The translations under genes were made by a program, and so were the position numbers. 64,000 bases of DNA, taken from Cryptomeria japonica (lineage: Eukaryota > Streptophyta > Pinopsida > Cupressales > Cupressaceae). Under the pieces are notes generated by a model that ran no database searches, was not told where the DNA came from, and saw only the letters and a list, made by a program, of their open reading frames with translations. Location: NCBI RefSeq assembly GCF_030272615.1, contig NC_081406.1, forward strand, positions 476,252,900 to 476,316,899. The letters run 5' to 3'. Every line of letters starts with the position of its first letter. Within the stretch, counting starts at the first letter, position 1. Below are positions 11,602 through 23,330 of the stretch, one piece after another.

Positions 11602-12638
11602 AATTGGATGGTAAATATTGAAAGGCAATAGAGGGCTAGGATTGAGAGGAAGAGATCGCATGGATCAAGGGACAATGATATGAGAAGGGTGGTGGAGATC
11701 AAGAGATTTATCATAAAGGTATTTCTTGTCTCCACCCTCCTCAAGGTACATGGGGAAAAGTTCCCAATGCACCTAGGACGGATAAAAGGAATTAAAAATT
11801 CCTTGGGGGATGCACATGGAATTAAAAACTTCCAAGAAATTGTGTGCATGGGTGTCGTGCCCAACTTTTGGGCACAAAAATGGAACAACAAAATTTTTTT
11901 TTGACCACATGAACTTGCAATATATCCTACAATTATAATAACTTTATTAGAGTTTTGTCTTAACTAGGGTGAAAATAAAATTGTTTACTAACGTTAGGTT
12001 AATTAACCAACCCGAACGAGCGACTTAAATTGGTGGAGATTAATCAGTGTTACGGATCAGTTAGCTAGCTCAATTACCTTAATTAAGTTGTCGCTAATTG
12101 AAAACAGGGGTTAATTGGTTATCTTAATGTATTAAATCATTCCCGATCATAAAATGATAATACTATTAATTAATTGATGCACACGCAAATTTATTATTTA
12201 AATCCAACCAATATGGTTTAAGTTTTTATAACACCATCTGCCCACTAAATCCGATATTAGGCTAAAGCCAATTCTAATTTTCCCTAACCTCTTAATTTTG
12301 ATGATTTAATTAGTTCAGCCCAAACCAGTCACAAAGGCTTATGGTTCATAAAATTAATTTACAATTTCTCTTTTTTGAATTTTCCCCATTTACAATATAA
12401 CCTAATGTCCACAATTAAATTGAGGATAATCTATTGACTAATTAGATAAATTTAGGGTATAGTTTATCCAACTATATTAAAATTTTAATTCTCTATAGAA
12501 TATAAGCATATATTAATTCAATTATTTAAATAACCCTAATTATTAATTAAAATTAATTTTTTTTAAACTCCCATTTAAATTTCCCATCTCTAATTTTAAA
12601 TTTCTTTAAATAAAGAAATCCTTTATTCAAAAGATGTT

Positions 12639-12737
12639 AACCCTAACCCAAAATTGGGTTAGGGTTGCATTTCTATTTATTCCCATAATTATTTTATTTT
12701 CTTTTAAATTTATGCCCTGACCCGAAATGGGTTAGGG
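12639..12737. repeat. Telomere-like palindromes
   Basis: At 12,639-12,666 two 13-bp arms (AACCCTAACCCAA and TTGGGTTAGGGTT) face each other across two bases. A second, imperfect copy lies at 12,715-12,737 (CCCTGACCC, then GGGTTAGGG). The arms contain the plant telomere heptamer CCCTAAA only in part, and there is no tandem telomere array, so this is not a telomere. Confidence 0.8.
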
Positions 12738-12865
12738 TTTATTATACCATTTTTTTTTGTTTTGGAGTGTGTGTGTGTGTGTGAGATTGCAGGTACGGCG
12801 GGTTAGGGCATGGCAGAGGGTTTCGAAGTGGGAAGAGCAGAGGGTTTGGCGCGGGCTCCCCCGGA

Positions 12866-13112
12866 CACCGCTGTGCGTACACAGTGGCGGGCAGCGCCGC
12901 CCACTGTGTGCACACACAGTGGCGGACGGGATTACCGCCGCCCACTGTGTATACACACAGTGGCGGGGCGCTGCTCACTGTGTGTAGCACAGTGGCGGCT
13001 GCAGCCGTTCCACTGTGCCTACACACAGTGTGGTGCCTTCCACGCCGCCCACTGTGTGTAAACACAGTGGCTCGGCCATGAGCCGTCCACTATGTTAACA
13101 CACAGTGGCTCG
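12866..13112. repeat. Array of seven palindromes around CACTGTGT...ACACAGTGG
   Basis: Units lie at about 12,868-12,890, 12,897-12,925, 12,938-12,966, 12,976-12,998, 13,007-13,030, 13,043-13,071 and 13,084-13,112. Each has the arms CCGCCCACTGTGTG and CACACAGTGGCGG, with variation, around a 2-5 base centre. The last two change GGCGG to GGCTCGG. The block is GC-rich within AT-rich DNA. The open frames here on both strands follow from the repeat and are not genes. Confidence 0.88.
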
Positions 13113-13129
13113 GCCGTGAGCCCCGATTT

Positions 13130-13194
13130 CCATTATATATTTTTTTGTAGTTTTTTTTTTATAATATTTTTTTTTTAATATATAAAAAAGTATA

Positions 13195-13230
<36 letters not shown>

Positions 13231-13620
13231 TATTTATATATATATATAAATATATTTTTATATGTATATATATTTATATATATATATATATATTCACTGC
13301 CATGACCAGAATACATACATATACCCCTTTTTTTTTTTAAAGGGTATCCATTGAGTATGATTCAGATGTAGGGATATATATATATATATATATCAACCTG
13401 GTAGGATTAGGAAGCTTGTTTTGAATTATTTTTAACACAGTAGCATGCAATCCTTTATATTTTTTTTGTAAAAGGAATACACAAGGCCAAAATATGTTTC
13501 TTTTTTTTTGTTGCAGGGATATACACATATAGAAATTTATATATATATAAGTATTTATATTTTTCAATATATATATATATACTTATATATTTATAGATAT
13601 ATATAAATAAATGTAAGACA
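13130..13620. repeat. AT-rich microsatellites
   Basis: Runs of TA dinucleotides, TATG tetranucleotides (13,200-13,230) and poly-T dominate. Small open frames rich in Tyr and Ile come from these repeats. Confidence 0.9.
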
Positions 13621-16400
13621 ATAGGGCTGGAAACCCTTTGTTTTGAGATTCTAACATCTAAGCATACAGACCTTAGTCTTTTAACAGCAATAACCAAGTT
13701 CATATATTTATATTTTTCTGTGTCACAACTTACAGGAGTGGGTTAAATACTAGCACTTTCACTGATTTTAGATTCCCATTTTCTAGGAGTAATTTATCCT
13801 AATATACAGCATTCAGAAGTCACTAATATATCTTCTTTTTTTTTTAACAACAACTATGCAACATACTTTCTACAGCAATGAGTAAATACTAGATCTTTTT
13901 TTTAGCTATGCCTAAACAGAGTCCAAAGCAATAAAATAGCAGTAAATAAATTATGCAAGTAAATATTTAAACCTAATGCATCCCTTTCCTTTTTCTTTAA
14001 ATTGCAGAAATAAACAAGATAACAGACTTCTTTCTGAGACCAAATTTAGATATAGTCTACAGCAACATAATAGGCTTCAAATTTTAAGTAAAATTTACAT
14101 TGCTTACAGAATATTTAATTACAATGGCCCATGTTTAAAATGGGTGATTAATCCAACCAGTCTCTCATTCTTAATCTTTATACAGAGAATAAAAGAAAAC
14201 AACTTAAAGCCCTTCAATTTACATTTTTTTCTTTTTGCAACAATTCATAAAATTACATTTTATTTTTTTATTTTTTTTGCTTTTCTGCATCTAAATAGAA
14301 ATCTGAATCTGGATAAAAATCTACAACCAAACAAAGCTGCAACTCCTAGGTTCCTATCCTAGCAACCTGCATGTAAAACTTTAGGGCTGTGACCATGGGA
14401 TGCTCACCTCCCAGCCTAGGCTTACCAGAAGCCACCCCCGAGCTTGGAGAATCAAGACCTAGACGGGGTTACAACCAAGCAAAGGGGAAAAGAAATCAAC
14501 ACAACAGACACATCCCTTCCCAAGCTAAAACTCCATCATGAAATGTGATGCCTTACTAGGGTGGAAGTGGACCAAGTACCCTAGGGGAGAAATCTGCTAA
14601 ATAGAACTTACAGCCAACTCATGGCACCCATGAAAGCATAACCAAAAATCATCCTTAATCCCTTCACCCTTATGACCCCCAAAAAGGCAAACATGCCATA
14701 TTTGCTCCCCCTTATGACCCCCAAGAGAAATAACACAAAAGAAAGTAGTAAGGGTCTCATGGACAGACCCTTGAGATCACTCTCAAAATGAGAGCCTCTC
14801 ACCCTAAGGGCTGTCAAGCTCCTTCCACCCCCAAGACCAATCTTTCCTCCCAAGGAAAGGATGGTCTTGAACACTCCCCAAGCACCACAATACATAAAAC
14901 AGAAATAAACAAGAAAACACATAGATTTTTACAAATACAACACAAATAAAGAGTTACAACAATTTCCATTCAAGCATTCTATAACATTTTTACATTTACA
15001 TAAGAGGGAAAAATAACACCAACCTTGACCTGCCAAGGGAAATCTAGGGAAAAGCTTGATGAAGAGCTGCCCCTTTTTCTACAATTCCTTGGCCCCAATT
15101 TTGCTATCCTAAAAACTGGTTTTTTTTCTCCAAAATTTCTCCAAAAAAAATCTCCAAGGATGGAGAGTGGGTGATTAGCTCACTAAGCTTCCATTCTTAG
15201 CCTAAGAAGGCCTCTCTCACTCCTTCCAACCTCTTGGATAGAGTGAGGGATCCCCTATTGGGTTGGTCTTCCCTAGGTCTTACACACTCCCTAACCTAGG
15301 TACCTAGAGAAGGGAAATGGAATGGGGAAGAGGGATTACTCCCTTCAAGAAGGTTATCCTACCAAGGAGGGCACTCCTATAGATGGAATTCGTCCATCTT
15401 GGAAAAGCCACTTTTTTGGGTGGTTAAACAAGTCCTAAGGGAAAGACACATGGCCAATTTTGGCCTTCACCCATAGGTACCCCATGAGGCCTAATAGAAA
15501 TGCTCTAAAATTGACTCTAGGAGTTGATTTGACCCTCAAAAAGTCCACCTGAAGTTAACCTACGGGTCAACTCTGAGTTGACCCTCCTTGTGGCTCACTA
15601 ACCTAGATTTATTGGTTCCTTCAAGGATAATCAGGAGATATAACAATTAACAAAAATAAAACTCTCAAAAAAGGTGACATGATAAATTGCCAACTCAACA
15701 TACTACATAGGTGTCAAGTGACACTACAAAATAATTCCACATCACAATACACATGTGGCAATTGTCCCTTAAACAATTTAAACAATTCAATAAATACAAT
15801 TTACACTCATGCAACATTTTACATTTATGAATAAAATACAATACATACGGGGTGTTGTCTCTCCAAATAGACAACCCCTGGTTTTACTAATGCACATAGG
15901 CCTAGGCTTGATTCTCCATAATATTTCCATGGTCACATGGATAATTTCCTGCACATCTCAATTTAAACATTAGTACTTCCCAATAGCCTCATATAATATA
16001 AAACACATAATGAGAATACAATACATTCATTCTGCAAAGACTGGTCATTATAAAATACGATTTGTCACAAATCAAAGCAATTCATCATAATCCTCAAAAT
16101 TTGATCCATCTACAAGATATGCAAACATATTTCTAGCATTATAACAAATCTTGAAATTCAGATAATAACATACATCATCAAAATGTTACCCTAATCTAGA
16201 ATCATATAATATTCTATAATCCACAAGGCATAGAAATGGAGCATCAATATATATCAATATTACCAAAAATCATGGGACCATATAAAGTTCTATATCCATA
16301 GAGTGTCAAAACTAGCATCCATAATAGTTCCAATATGAAAATAACTAAAGAGATAGGATGGGCCAGGGTAGGGCCTCACAATGGGGATTAGGAAAGGAAA
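13621..16400. other. Gene-free AT-rich stretch
   Basis: No coding domain is recognisable on either strand. A 128-codon plus-strand frame at 13,976-14,362 is low in complexity and lacks homology that I can recognise. The stretch may be part of a very long LTR of element B, since GGGTAGGGCCTCACA at 16,366-16,380 could be the minus-strand LTR start. I cannot confirm this without the partner LTR. Confidence 0.5.
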
Positions 16401-16420
16401 AAGGAATTTTAAAATTCCTT
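16401..16420. repeat. Perfect 20-bp palindrome
   Basis: AAGGAATTTTAAAATTCCTT is a perfect palindrome. A related sequence, AAGGAATTAAAAATTCCTT, lies near 11,788-11,806, so the two stretches may share ancestry. Confidence 0.8.
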
Positions 16421-17380
16421 GGGAAGATGAGAAACATGGGAGAATGCGAGATTTTGAAAATCTCACATTCACTAAAAAAGAGAGCATTTAAGGTGGAAGA
16501 TGAGGAGGGGGACAAGAGGATTTAGCCATAAATGGCGATGGTTGGCTTTTGTGACTAATCATAGAGATTAGCCACTAACAAGGGACTAAGGGGACTATTT
16601 AGAAGAATTAGGTGGGGATTAGGAACAAGTGGGATTTGTAGGAGGATTTGACTAGGAGAGAGAATGAGTGGGGGTAATTAAAAATTGAATAATAATGCTA
16701 AGTAGGATTATGAGAGTTTCTCGAAGAATTAATTAGGCTAATGATAGATTAGAAAAAGGTGATTTGTAGGAATCACACAGATTAGTTATTTTTTAAAGGG
16801 GGGATTAAGAAGAATTAATTTTTGAGTGCTTTAGAAGAAAAAGGGAAAATTGATTTATTAAATAAATCAATTATATGGACTATAGTGACAATATTAATTG
16901 AATTAAATTCGATTAATATTAAGAAGAATGAAGGCTAACACAATTAAATAAATTAATTATGTAGGAGGGTTAAATTAATTAAAAATAATTAATTTAAGCA
17001 TCTACACAAGCTATGAAAATTTCTCTAATGTGTGCCTTGGGATCTCCTTTCCATTTATATTTATCAAAATTAGGTACCACAAAATGTGGAGGAAAAGGTG
17101 TGTTGGTTGAAAATTTTGTAAACTAGGGAAGTTCACAAAATTGTGGTTTCAGCCACAGTATGTGAGATTAAATCTCTCCTAATTATAAGGGAAGGCTCCC
17201 CCTTTACTTATGTTATCCCCAATTTGGAATTAGGAAAAGTTGGGGTAACCCTATAAATTTTTGGCTCATTTGAAATTTACATGCTCTATGCATGCTTTTT
17301 GAGATGATTCTATCACCTTGCATGTGATTGTTGTTTTGAAATTCTTAGGAATTCCTTACCCTTTTAGTTTTAGGTTTATT
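16421..17380. other. Gene-free AT-rich stretch
   Basis: This holds AT-rich sequence with ATTAATTAA-type words and no coding signature. I see nothing else in it. Confidence 0.5.
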
Positions 17381-17381
17381 T

Positions 17382-18660
17382 CTAGTATATGAACCCAATT
17401 TACACCATTTTGGTCTTTAGGTGCAAATCGGGTTTATAGACCCAATTTACACCTTTCCCTTTATGCTCTTCCCTTTACACATTTAGTTGTAAATCAGGTC
17501 CATAAGTTTCTAAAATGCACCTTGGCTTGTAATTTTAAGTGTAAATCAGGTTTATGGACCCGATTTGCAAATATTAATTGCACTCCTTGTTGAAGTAAAT
17601 GTCTCCTTTATCAATTTGTTTTAGGAGTCTTTTAATTCACTTTTAATCTCTTCATCCCACATTATCTCTTGTTGATCTTTCATTTTGTTTGAATGTGAAT
17701 TTTTTGGGCTCTCTCCTCCTCCGAAATTGTAGTGATTCCTAGTGTTTTTCCTGGTAAGTTTCATTTTCAATGGATTTCTTATTATTTTTGTGGTCCATCA
17801 TTTTTTTCTTTCATGCCCTAGCTGGGCCACCTTATCCTTGTTTTGAATCTTCATCTTTCATTTTTATGGTTGGGGTTTACGAACTTGAACCACATTGTCA
17901 TTTGTTTGGTGAGATTCAGGGTTTGTAAACACTAATCACACCATATCCTCTCTTTTTTTTCCCTATCTTTGGTGGTATTCAGGTTGGTGAATTTGAATCA
18001 CACCAATGTTTGGTGGTATTCAGGTTCATCAACCTATATACCACATATAGTTTCTAACTTTCTTTGCCCTATGTTCTTGTAGTGGTGTTCGAGTTTACCA
18101 TCCCAAACAACATCATCCTCATGGTGCAGCTCGGGCCTATAAACCCAAATAGCACCATGTTCTAATCCATGTACAATATTGTTTGTATGGTGGTGTTCGA
18201 GTTTCTAAACCCGAACCACACCATATCACTAGTGTTTTTTGGGATTACAAACCTAAACATCACCACTTTGCATTTCCACTCTTTTTTGGTGTTGGTCAAG
18301 TTTGTAGGTCCGACCTACACCATAATCTCATTTCTTGGTGTAGTTAGGATCAATAGACTAGACCTACACCTATTCCATCTTATGCACTTTTAAATAATGG
18401 ATCAAGTCTATAGACTTGATCTACATTGATGCTTTGTTTTACCCAAGTGTAGTTCGGGTTTGTAGGTTTGAACTATACCTAGTTCTATCCTTCCCATTTT
18501 CAATGTGCAGTTTGAACTTACAAACCTGAACTACACCTTTGATCTACACTTAGCCTCCTAGTGTAAGTCAGATCTATGAAGAGAAATCACACTAAATGCA
18601 CACACATGTAAATAGGGTTCATAGACCCAATTTACACTTGATCTGTTAAGATACAATGAG
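17382..18660. repeat. Dispersed array of about 19 short imperfect palindromes
   Basis: About 19 units of 30-38 bp share the plan GGTGTAGTTCGGGTTTAT followed by an inverted copy ending in CACC. Clear units lie near 17,421, 17,539, 18,188, 18,335, 18,400 and 18,445. One centre, at about 18,401-18,422, is a perfect 22-bp palindrome with the arms GATCAAGTCTA and TAGACTTGATC. Arm sequences vary between units (AAATC/GATTT, AGTTC/GAACT, GTTCG/CGAAC), and both arms change together. Spacers are irregular and unrelated. The array ends about 130 bp before the ATG of the ORF at 18,794. Confidence 0.8.
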
Positions 18661-18793
18661 GTTTTTTGTAACCCAAATAGTACCAAATTCAACACATACA
18701 TGATCCTATTCAGTTTGAATGATCAAGATGGTTGGTGATTGTTATTCTAAAGTATTGATGATTTCTCTATGCTAGAGTTCCATTCTTGTATAG

Positions 18794-21700
18794 ATGATGG
18801 AACCATTTCCAGGCAAGAAGACAATGAAGTTCAAAAACCAAGATCTGCATCCGGTCTTTTTGCCTTCATTAGTATATTCAAATATTGATAATATAAGGGA
18901 TACTAAAATAGGTCATGTGGACCTAGCAAAATTTCTTAAAAGGATCGAGCAATCACCCTCATACTATAATATGAAGCCTATTATCAATTGTAGTACTCAT
19001 CTGGTCTTCAACATTTCCAATGTCAGCTCGGGACCATGAATTTGTTCTTGCAGTTGCAAATCATTTTGATCCTATTAGAAAAAGTGTAAGAGATGCTAGT
19101 GGAAAAAATCTTATTAGGCTTGATGAGTACTTTTTTGACACTATCTTCAAGTTTCCAAACATGACAAGTATGTTGATATCACCATGCAATCATCACAAAG
19201 TTAATATGAAAACAATTCTGATAATTGTAGAAAAAATATGAATGTTAATTGGTTGAATATCTCAAGACCTACTATTGCTAGGTGGCTGAAAACCTTTCAT
19301 ATGAGTGATCTTATTAAATAATTTAATAACTTGGCTACTCTTTTAAGTATAATTAAGGAACTTCATACTTTAGATACCTATTATGAATGGATATATCAAT
19401 ACATCTATTTCATTAGGCAAAACAAAGATAAAATATATTGAGGTAAGAAAATAAGTGATGCCTTGTGCGAGAAACTCACCAAGGTACCAACTACCCCCAA
19501 GTTTAATATGACATCGTATCTGGTATATGCTACATCTTCTATGAGGCACTTCCTAGGTTTATCTATATCATGAGACAAAAGACAAATTTTTGTATATGAA
19601 TATTATTCCTAGTTGGTATTGAAGAATAGTTTCTATAATTTTTGAAGGGTGAATAATGCATTCTTTGGAGACTATATGTGCATGCTAAACAAAACTGTAG
19701 ACAACAAAAAGGTGTTTGATGATGCATGGAATGTGGTGAACCAATATGGTTGTATGTTCCTACAATTCCCTACCTTTACCTACCTTACAATGGGATGTTT
19801 TAATGGTGAACCTTTCATGCTCCTAAGGTACCCATCGAATAAAATTGTCTTGATAGAATTGGATCTTCTAATGGTGGTATTGCATGAGGCATGGTCTAGT
19901 TCACATAAGGCAGGTTTCAAGTTCTCATTGACTATTGGTAAATACTCCATCAATCCAATTGTCAAATCAAGGGCAATGGAGGAGGAGATGAGAAGAATAA
20001 CCATAAGATTTTTCAAATCAATGAGGGACTTTGATTATAGAGGAATGAGGAATAAATTGAAGAAATCATGTATCCATGTACATCACATTGAAGATATCAA
20101 GGTTTACCATAGGGCAAAACATGATATTAGGAAACTGGATTTTTGCCAACTTATATTGAAATGAATTCAAGAGCTTGATCTTTCAGATATTCCAGATAAT
20201 CTTGAAGATGATGAAAATTTCTTAGATCTCATGTGTATGTAGAAAATGAATTTTCAAGAAAACCCTTACCACTTATTCAGTGGACACAAAAAGAAGCAAC
20301 TTTCAATAGGGATAGATTCCAAAGTATTATTGTGAATACTAATGTTTGGCTTAGTAACAAAGGAATCCAATTGACACCCTTTTCCACTGGTTCTAAATAT
20401 GATACTGCTAGACCTATTGGGAAAAGGTTGGAGATTAGGACAAAGAACAAACAAGATCTTGCTACTCCAGAGAAAGCTCCAAAGTTGAAATTTATAGTTG
20501 GGGTTAATAAAGGAAAAACCTAGGGAGAGACATCCATTTCAAATGGTCAATATGCAAAGGAAATTGAGGTACAAGGTGAGAATTCAGACTATGAACTTCC
20601 AAATCTAGAGCCTATTGAGGTGGATCAACATGATGGTAAGGAGGAAGATAGTGAAAAACATGATGATGGATGTGATAAAGAGGGATTGCCAGAATCCTCC
20701 AAGACTTCTCAGTGAGATAAGTCTCATGAGTCCCATCCATAGGTATCTCAATTCTTTTTCAACCATGGTTCATGTTCTTGTTTCAGTTGTTGAGTCAAAA
20801 ACTTTTCGATCTACTATCACCTATATTACTCCTAGTATAATTGTTCATGTTCCTTCCACTACTACTAACGAGTCTACTTTGGATACCCTTCATGATAACA
20901 TTGAAAATTTTTTCTCTACTTTTCCAATTTTTTCTGAAGTGTTAGTCACTATGTTAGATTACTTTGATAAATTCATGACACAAACTATTCCTAGACCTGA
21001 TGAGTCATCTCTTGAAAATATTCTTTTCAAATTGTTACTACAACTTCACCTATTTTGACTACTACTACTCAATAACAAGCAAATCCATCTCAAACATTAT
21101 TTGCAATTGTTGATGATGATTCTTCCCTACCACCATGGTTGTTTTCAAATGCTCCTAAGAGGAAGAAACAAGATGTCTCCCTAGACAAATCTCTACTAAT
21201 CCCAAGGCCACCAAGAAAGCCAAGAACTTTTCAAGGATTAAGGTAGACAAAGATAAAAATAAGTATGCCGAGATTGTTGTTCCTCCTATTGAGAAGGACA
21301 TTGACCAAATTCAAGACATAGATTATACTATTAGCAAAGCTAATTTGGGCAAAGAATCTCATGACACTACCAAAGGATATTCTCAAATAGCCTTAGATGC
21401 TCTCATTACTATATATGATGAGAATAATATGAAGAAAGATAAGCTTAAAGGATAGGTTGAATAGCTTACTACTTTTCTAATCAAGGTTACTAAGTCCTCA
21501 AAGGCAATTGAACCAGTGACTTCATCATCAGATGAACAGTTCATGAAGTGAGCCAAGAAAGAAGATTCACAGAGCAGGGTAGTGGTTGAATGGATGGATG
21601 GGATTCTTAGTTAGGGAGAATGAATACTAAGTTTAGTTGTAACCATAGTCAGGAATCTTGAAGCCATGAAAACTGAGGTGGATAATACTATAGAGCTCTT

Positions 21701-22203
21701 TTCTCAAGAGTTGGAAATATGAGAGGACTTTGATACTTGGTTAAAAATTGAAGATTTCAACTCAGATGTTCTTGTAGATAATGGAGTTATTCCTTCTCAA
21801 AATATGTATGTTGAGAAGCAAGATGCATTAGAGCATCAAACGAAAACTCTGGAAAAGGAGTGCATAGATAAAAGGAAATAATATGTGGATAAAGTATCGA
21901 AAATTCCCTAAGCCTTCTTAGATGAAAATCAGAAAGCTCTTGATGTGGATATGATCATCAAAGAGTTTAGTTTGTTGCTAGCTACTAAAATTGTGAAAGA
22001 GGACTTACCTTTGTCCTCTATTGACAAATCGGTAGATCTTCAATTCTTTATGGATTTTTTGGGTTCTCTCTTAAAGAAACATAAGAAATGTTGCATTGAT
22101 TTGGGGGATTCCATTACATGGGTCAAGATCATCAACAGTCATACTCAAGGACCCAATGAAGCTCAAATGAAAATTTCTCTACAAAAGTTTGAAGAATTAT
22201 AGA
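18794..22203 (+). pseudogene. Broken ORF of unknown function, likely retrotransposon extra ORF
   Basis: I do not recognise a characterised family. The start is placed at the ATG of MMEPFPGKKTMKF, and plus-strand pieces follow in order through 22,203 with frameshifts and many stops, about 1,100 codons in all. The best-kept part (19,649-20,164) reads NQYGCMFLQFPTFTYL and GEPFMLLRYPSNKIVLIELD, then a basic stretch. This aromatic FLQFPTFTYL plus PRYP-like pattern resembles extra ORFs I have seen in plant Ty3/gypsy elements, but that is from memory. The C-terminal half is charged and probably coiled. It is followed by an LTR-like segment, a tRNA-Arg-type primer site and a gag. It may be the 3' ORF of an upstream element or an unusual 5' ORF of the same one. 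Confidence 0.6.
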
Positions 22204-22261
22204 AATAAGACCAATGTGAAGATGTTAATACTTAGATTATTTTATGTTTTCTTAGTGTCAT

Positions 22262-23306
22262 TTTGTAATAAGCTATCGACACCTTGGGTGTTTTTATATA
22301 TATTCACTAGTACACATATATGACTGCTTGTGTCCTAAGTCAAATAGGTTTCCTTTTGACTTAGTCACAATTATTTGTAACTTTTACCTGTTTTTGTGCA
22401 TTATGCCTCTTCTATATATACGAGGGATCTTTTTGTAATAAGGATATTTTTGCTAATAAGTTGAAACTCTGTAGAATTGAAAAGCTATCTAAGACTTTGA
22501 ACTTATAGTGAATTCAAGAAATTTAATCAAAGAAGAAAAGAAGTTACATCCAATCTTTGTCTTGGGAGTGCTTTATTGTGTGAAAGAATGTCCGTATGCC
22601 ATTCTTTTCTACTTTCTTTGAGATTAAATCTTGCTTTGTGAAAGGTATTTGAGTTGAAAGAGATCAAGTAAATTATGGTAGACTTTGTCTTATGATATCT
22701 TATTAAAAAAATTGTGTTAAGTGAATAATAAGGCAAAGACTTTGTGATTTATTGAGTTATCTTGTTAAGGTAGAAAGTTTTGTGATATGCTTAGAAGACT
22801 TTATTCGTACAATATATTATGAATCTTATTTTAGTATCAATTATAATCAATATGTGTGTTATAGTGGTTGATTGAATTTGAGTATTTAAAGCAGACTTTG
22901 AGTTCCTTATATACAAGAGACCTATCCCTTAAGTCATTTTCAGAAGAAAAAAAAAAGAAGTAGAAGGCTTTGTACTTTCATGGACACTTTTTTTCCAATT
23001 AGAATAAGTTTTTAAGTTGTTGCAAGGTAGAATTGTTTTATTGAGCAAAAAAGAAAATCCATTCTAGATAAGGAATCGGATAAATTATTTTATGAAAAAG
23101 CAGAACTAAGTTATTGTATTATCCTAAAATTAGCATAAAGTTATCAGGTAGATTAAGAATAGATATAGATTACAATAAAAATGGGGAGTCTTCCCTTATA
23201 AATAGTAGATACCATATCTTTCCTTCTGAGAGGTATTGTCTCACACACTGTGGTCAAAATTCACATTTTTCAAGTTTCCCCGAGTTTATAAAATTTTCAC
23301 CCAACA
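22262..23306 (+). repeat. Probable LTR before a tRNA-Arg primer site
   Basis: The segment ends in CACCCAACA, a few bases before a primer-site motif, and has a TATATATA box at 22,413. The left edge is uncertain; TGTAATAAGC near 22,265 is a candidate. No second copy is visible in the window. It may serve as 3' LTR to the ORF on its left or as 5' LTR to the gag on its right. Confidence 0.45.
22413..22420 (+). promoter_or_regulatory. TATA box in the probable LTR
   Basis: TATATATA followed by CGAGGGATC fits an LTR promoter reading toward the gag at 23,331. Confidence 0.45.
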
Positions 23307-23311
23307 ATTTT

Positions 23312-23328
23312 TGGCAACTCTACTAGGG
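23312..23328 (+). promoter_or_regulatory. Primer binding site, tRNA-Arg type (decayed)
   Basis: TGGCAACTCTACTAGGG matches the complement of the 3' end of plant tRNA-Arg (TGGCGACTCCGCTGGGG) apart from a few transitions, mostly G to A. Sites of this type are used by several plant Ty3/gypsy lineages. Confidence 0.65.
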
Positions 23329-23330
23329 AT

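Larger units (their letters stand above)
11204..13140 (-). repeat. 5' LTR of element B (near part)
   Basis: The LTR edge is placed near 11,204 because it follows the primer-site-like motif. A minus-strand TATA box at about 11,591-11,601 (CTATAAATTGG) lies about 390 bp from this edge. Element E has the same TATA context about 350 bp from its LTR edge. The far end is not determined: a TGTGAGGCCC start on the minus strand ending near 16,380 is one possibility. The part shown holds AT-rich sequence, telomere-like palindromes and a palindrome array. No partner LTR is in the window. Confidence 0.45.

Noticed and set aside
11454-11891. 145-codon minus-strand frame
   Set aside because: It crosses the presumed TATA box and transcript start of LTR B and has no domain.
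12639-12737. Possible internal telomere
   Set aside because: Only two inverted, partial repeats; no tandem array.
12738-12748. Minus-strand TATA-like TATAATAAA near the palindrome array
   Set aside because: The better TATA context at 11,591-11,601 matches that of LTR E and its distance from the LTR edge.
12742-13065. Overlapping Cys/His/Val-rich frames on both strands
   Set aside because: They are readings of the palindrome array; both strands read alike because the units are inverted repeats.
13976-14362. 128-codon plus-strand frame
   Set aside because: Low-complexity Phe/Leu/Asn-rich reading in AT-rich DNA, no recognisable domain and no promoter context.
17382-18660. CRISPR-like array
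   Set aside because: Units are diverged palindromes with irregular spacing in plant-type DNA; spacers are not uniform and no cas genes exist.
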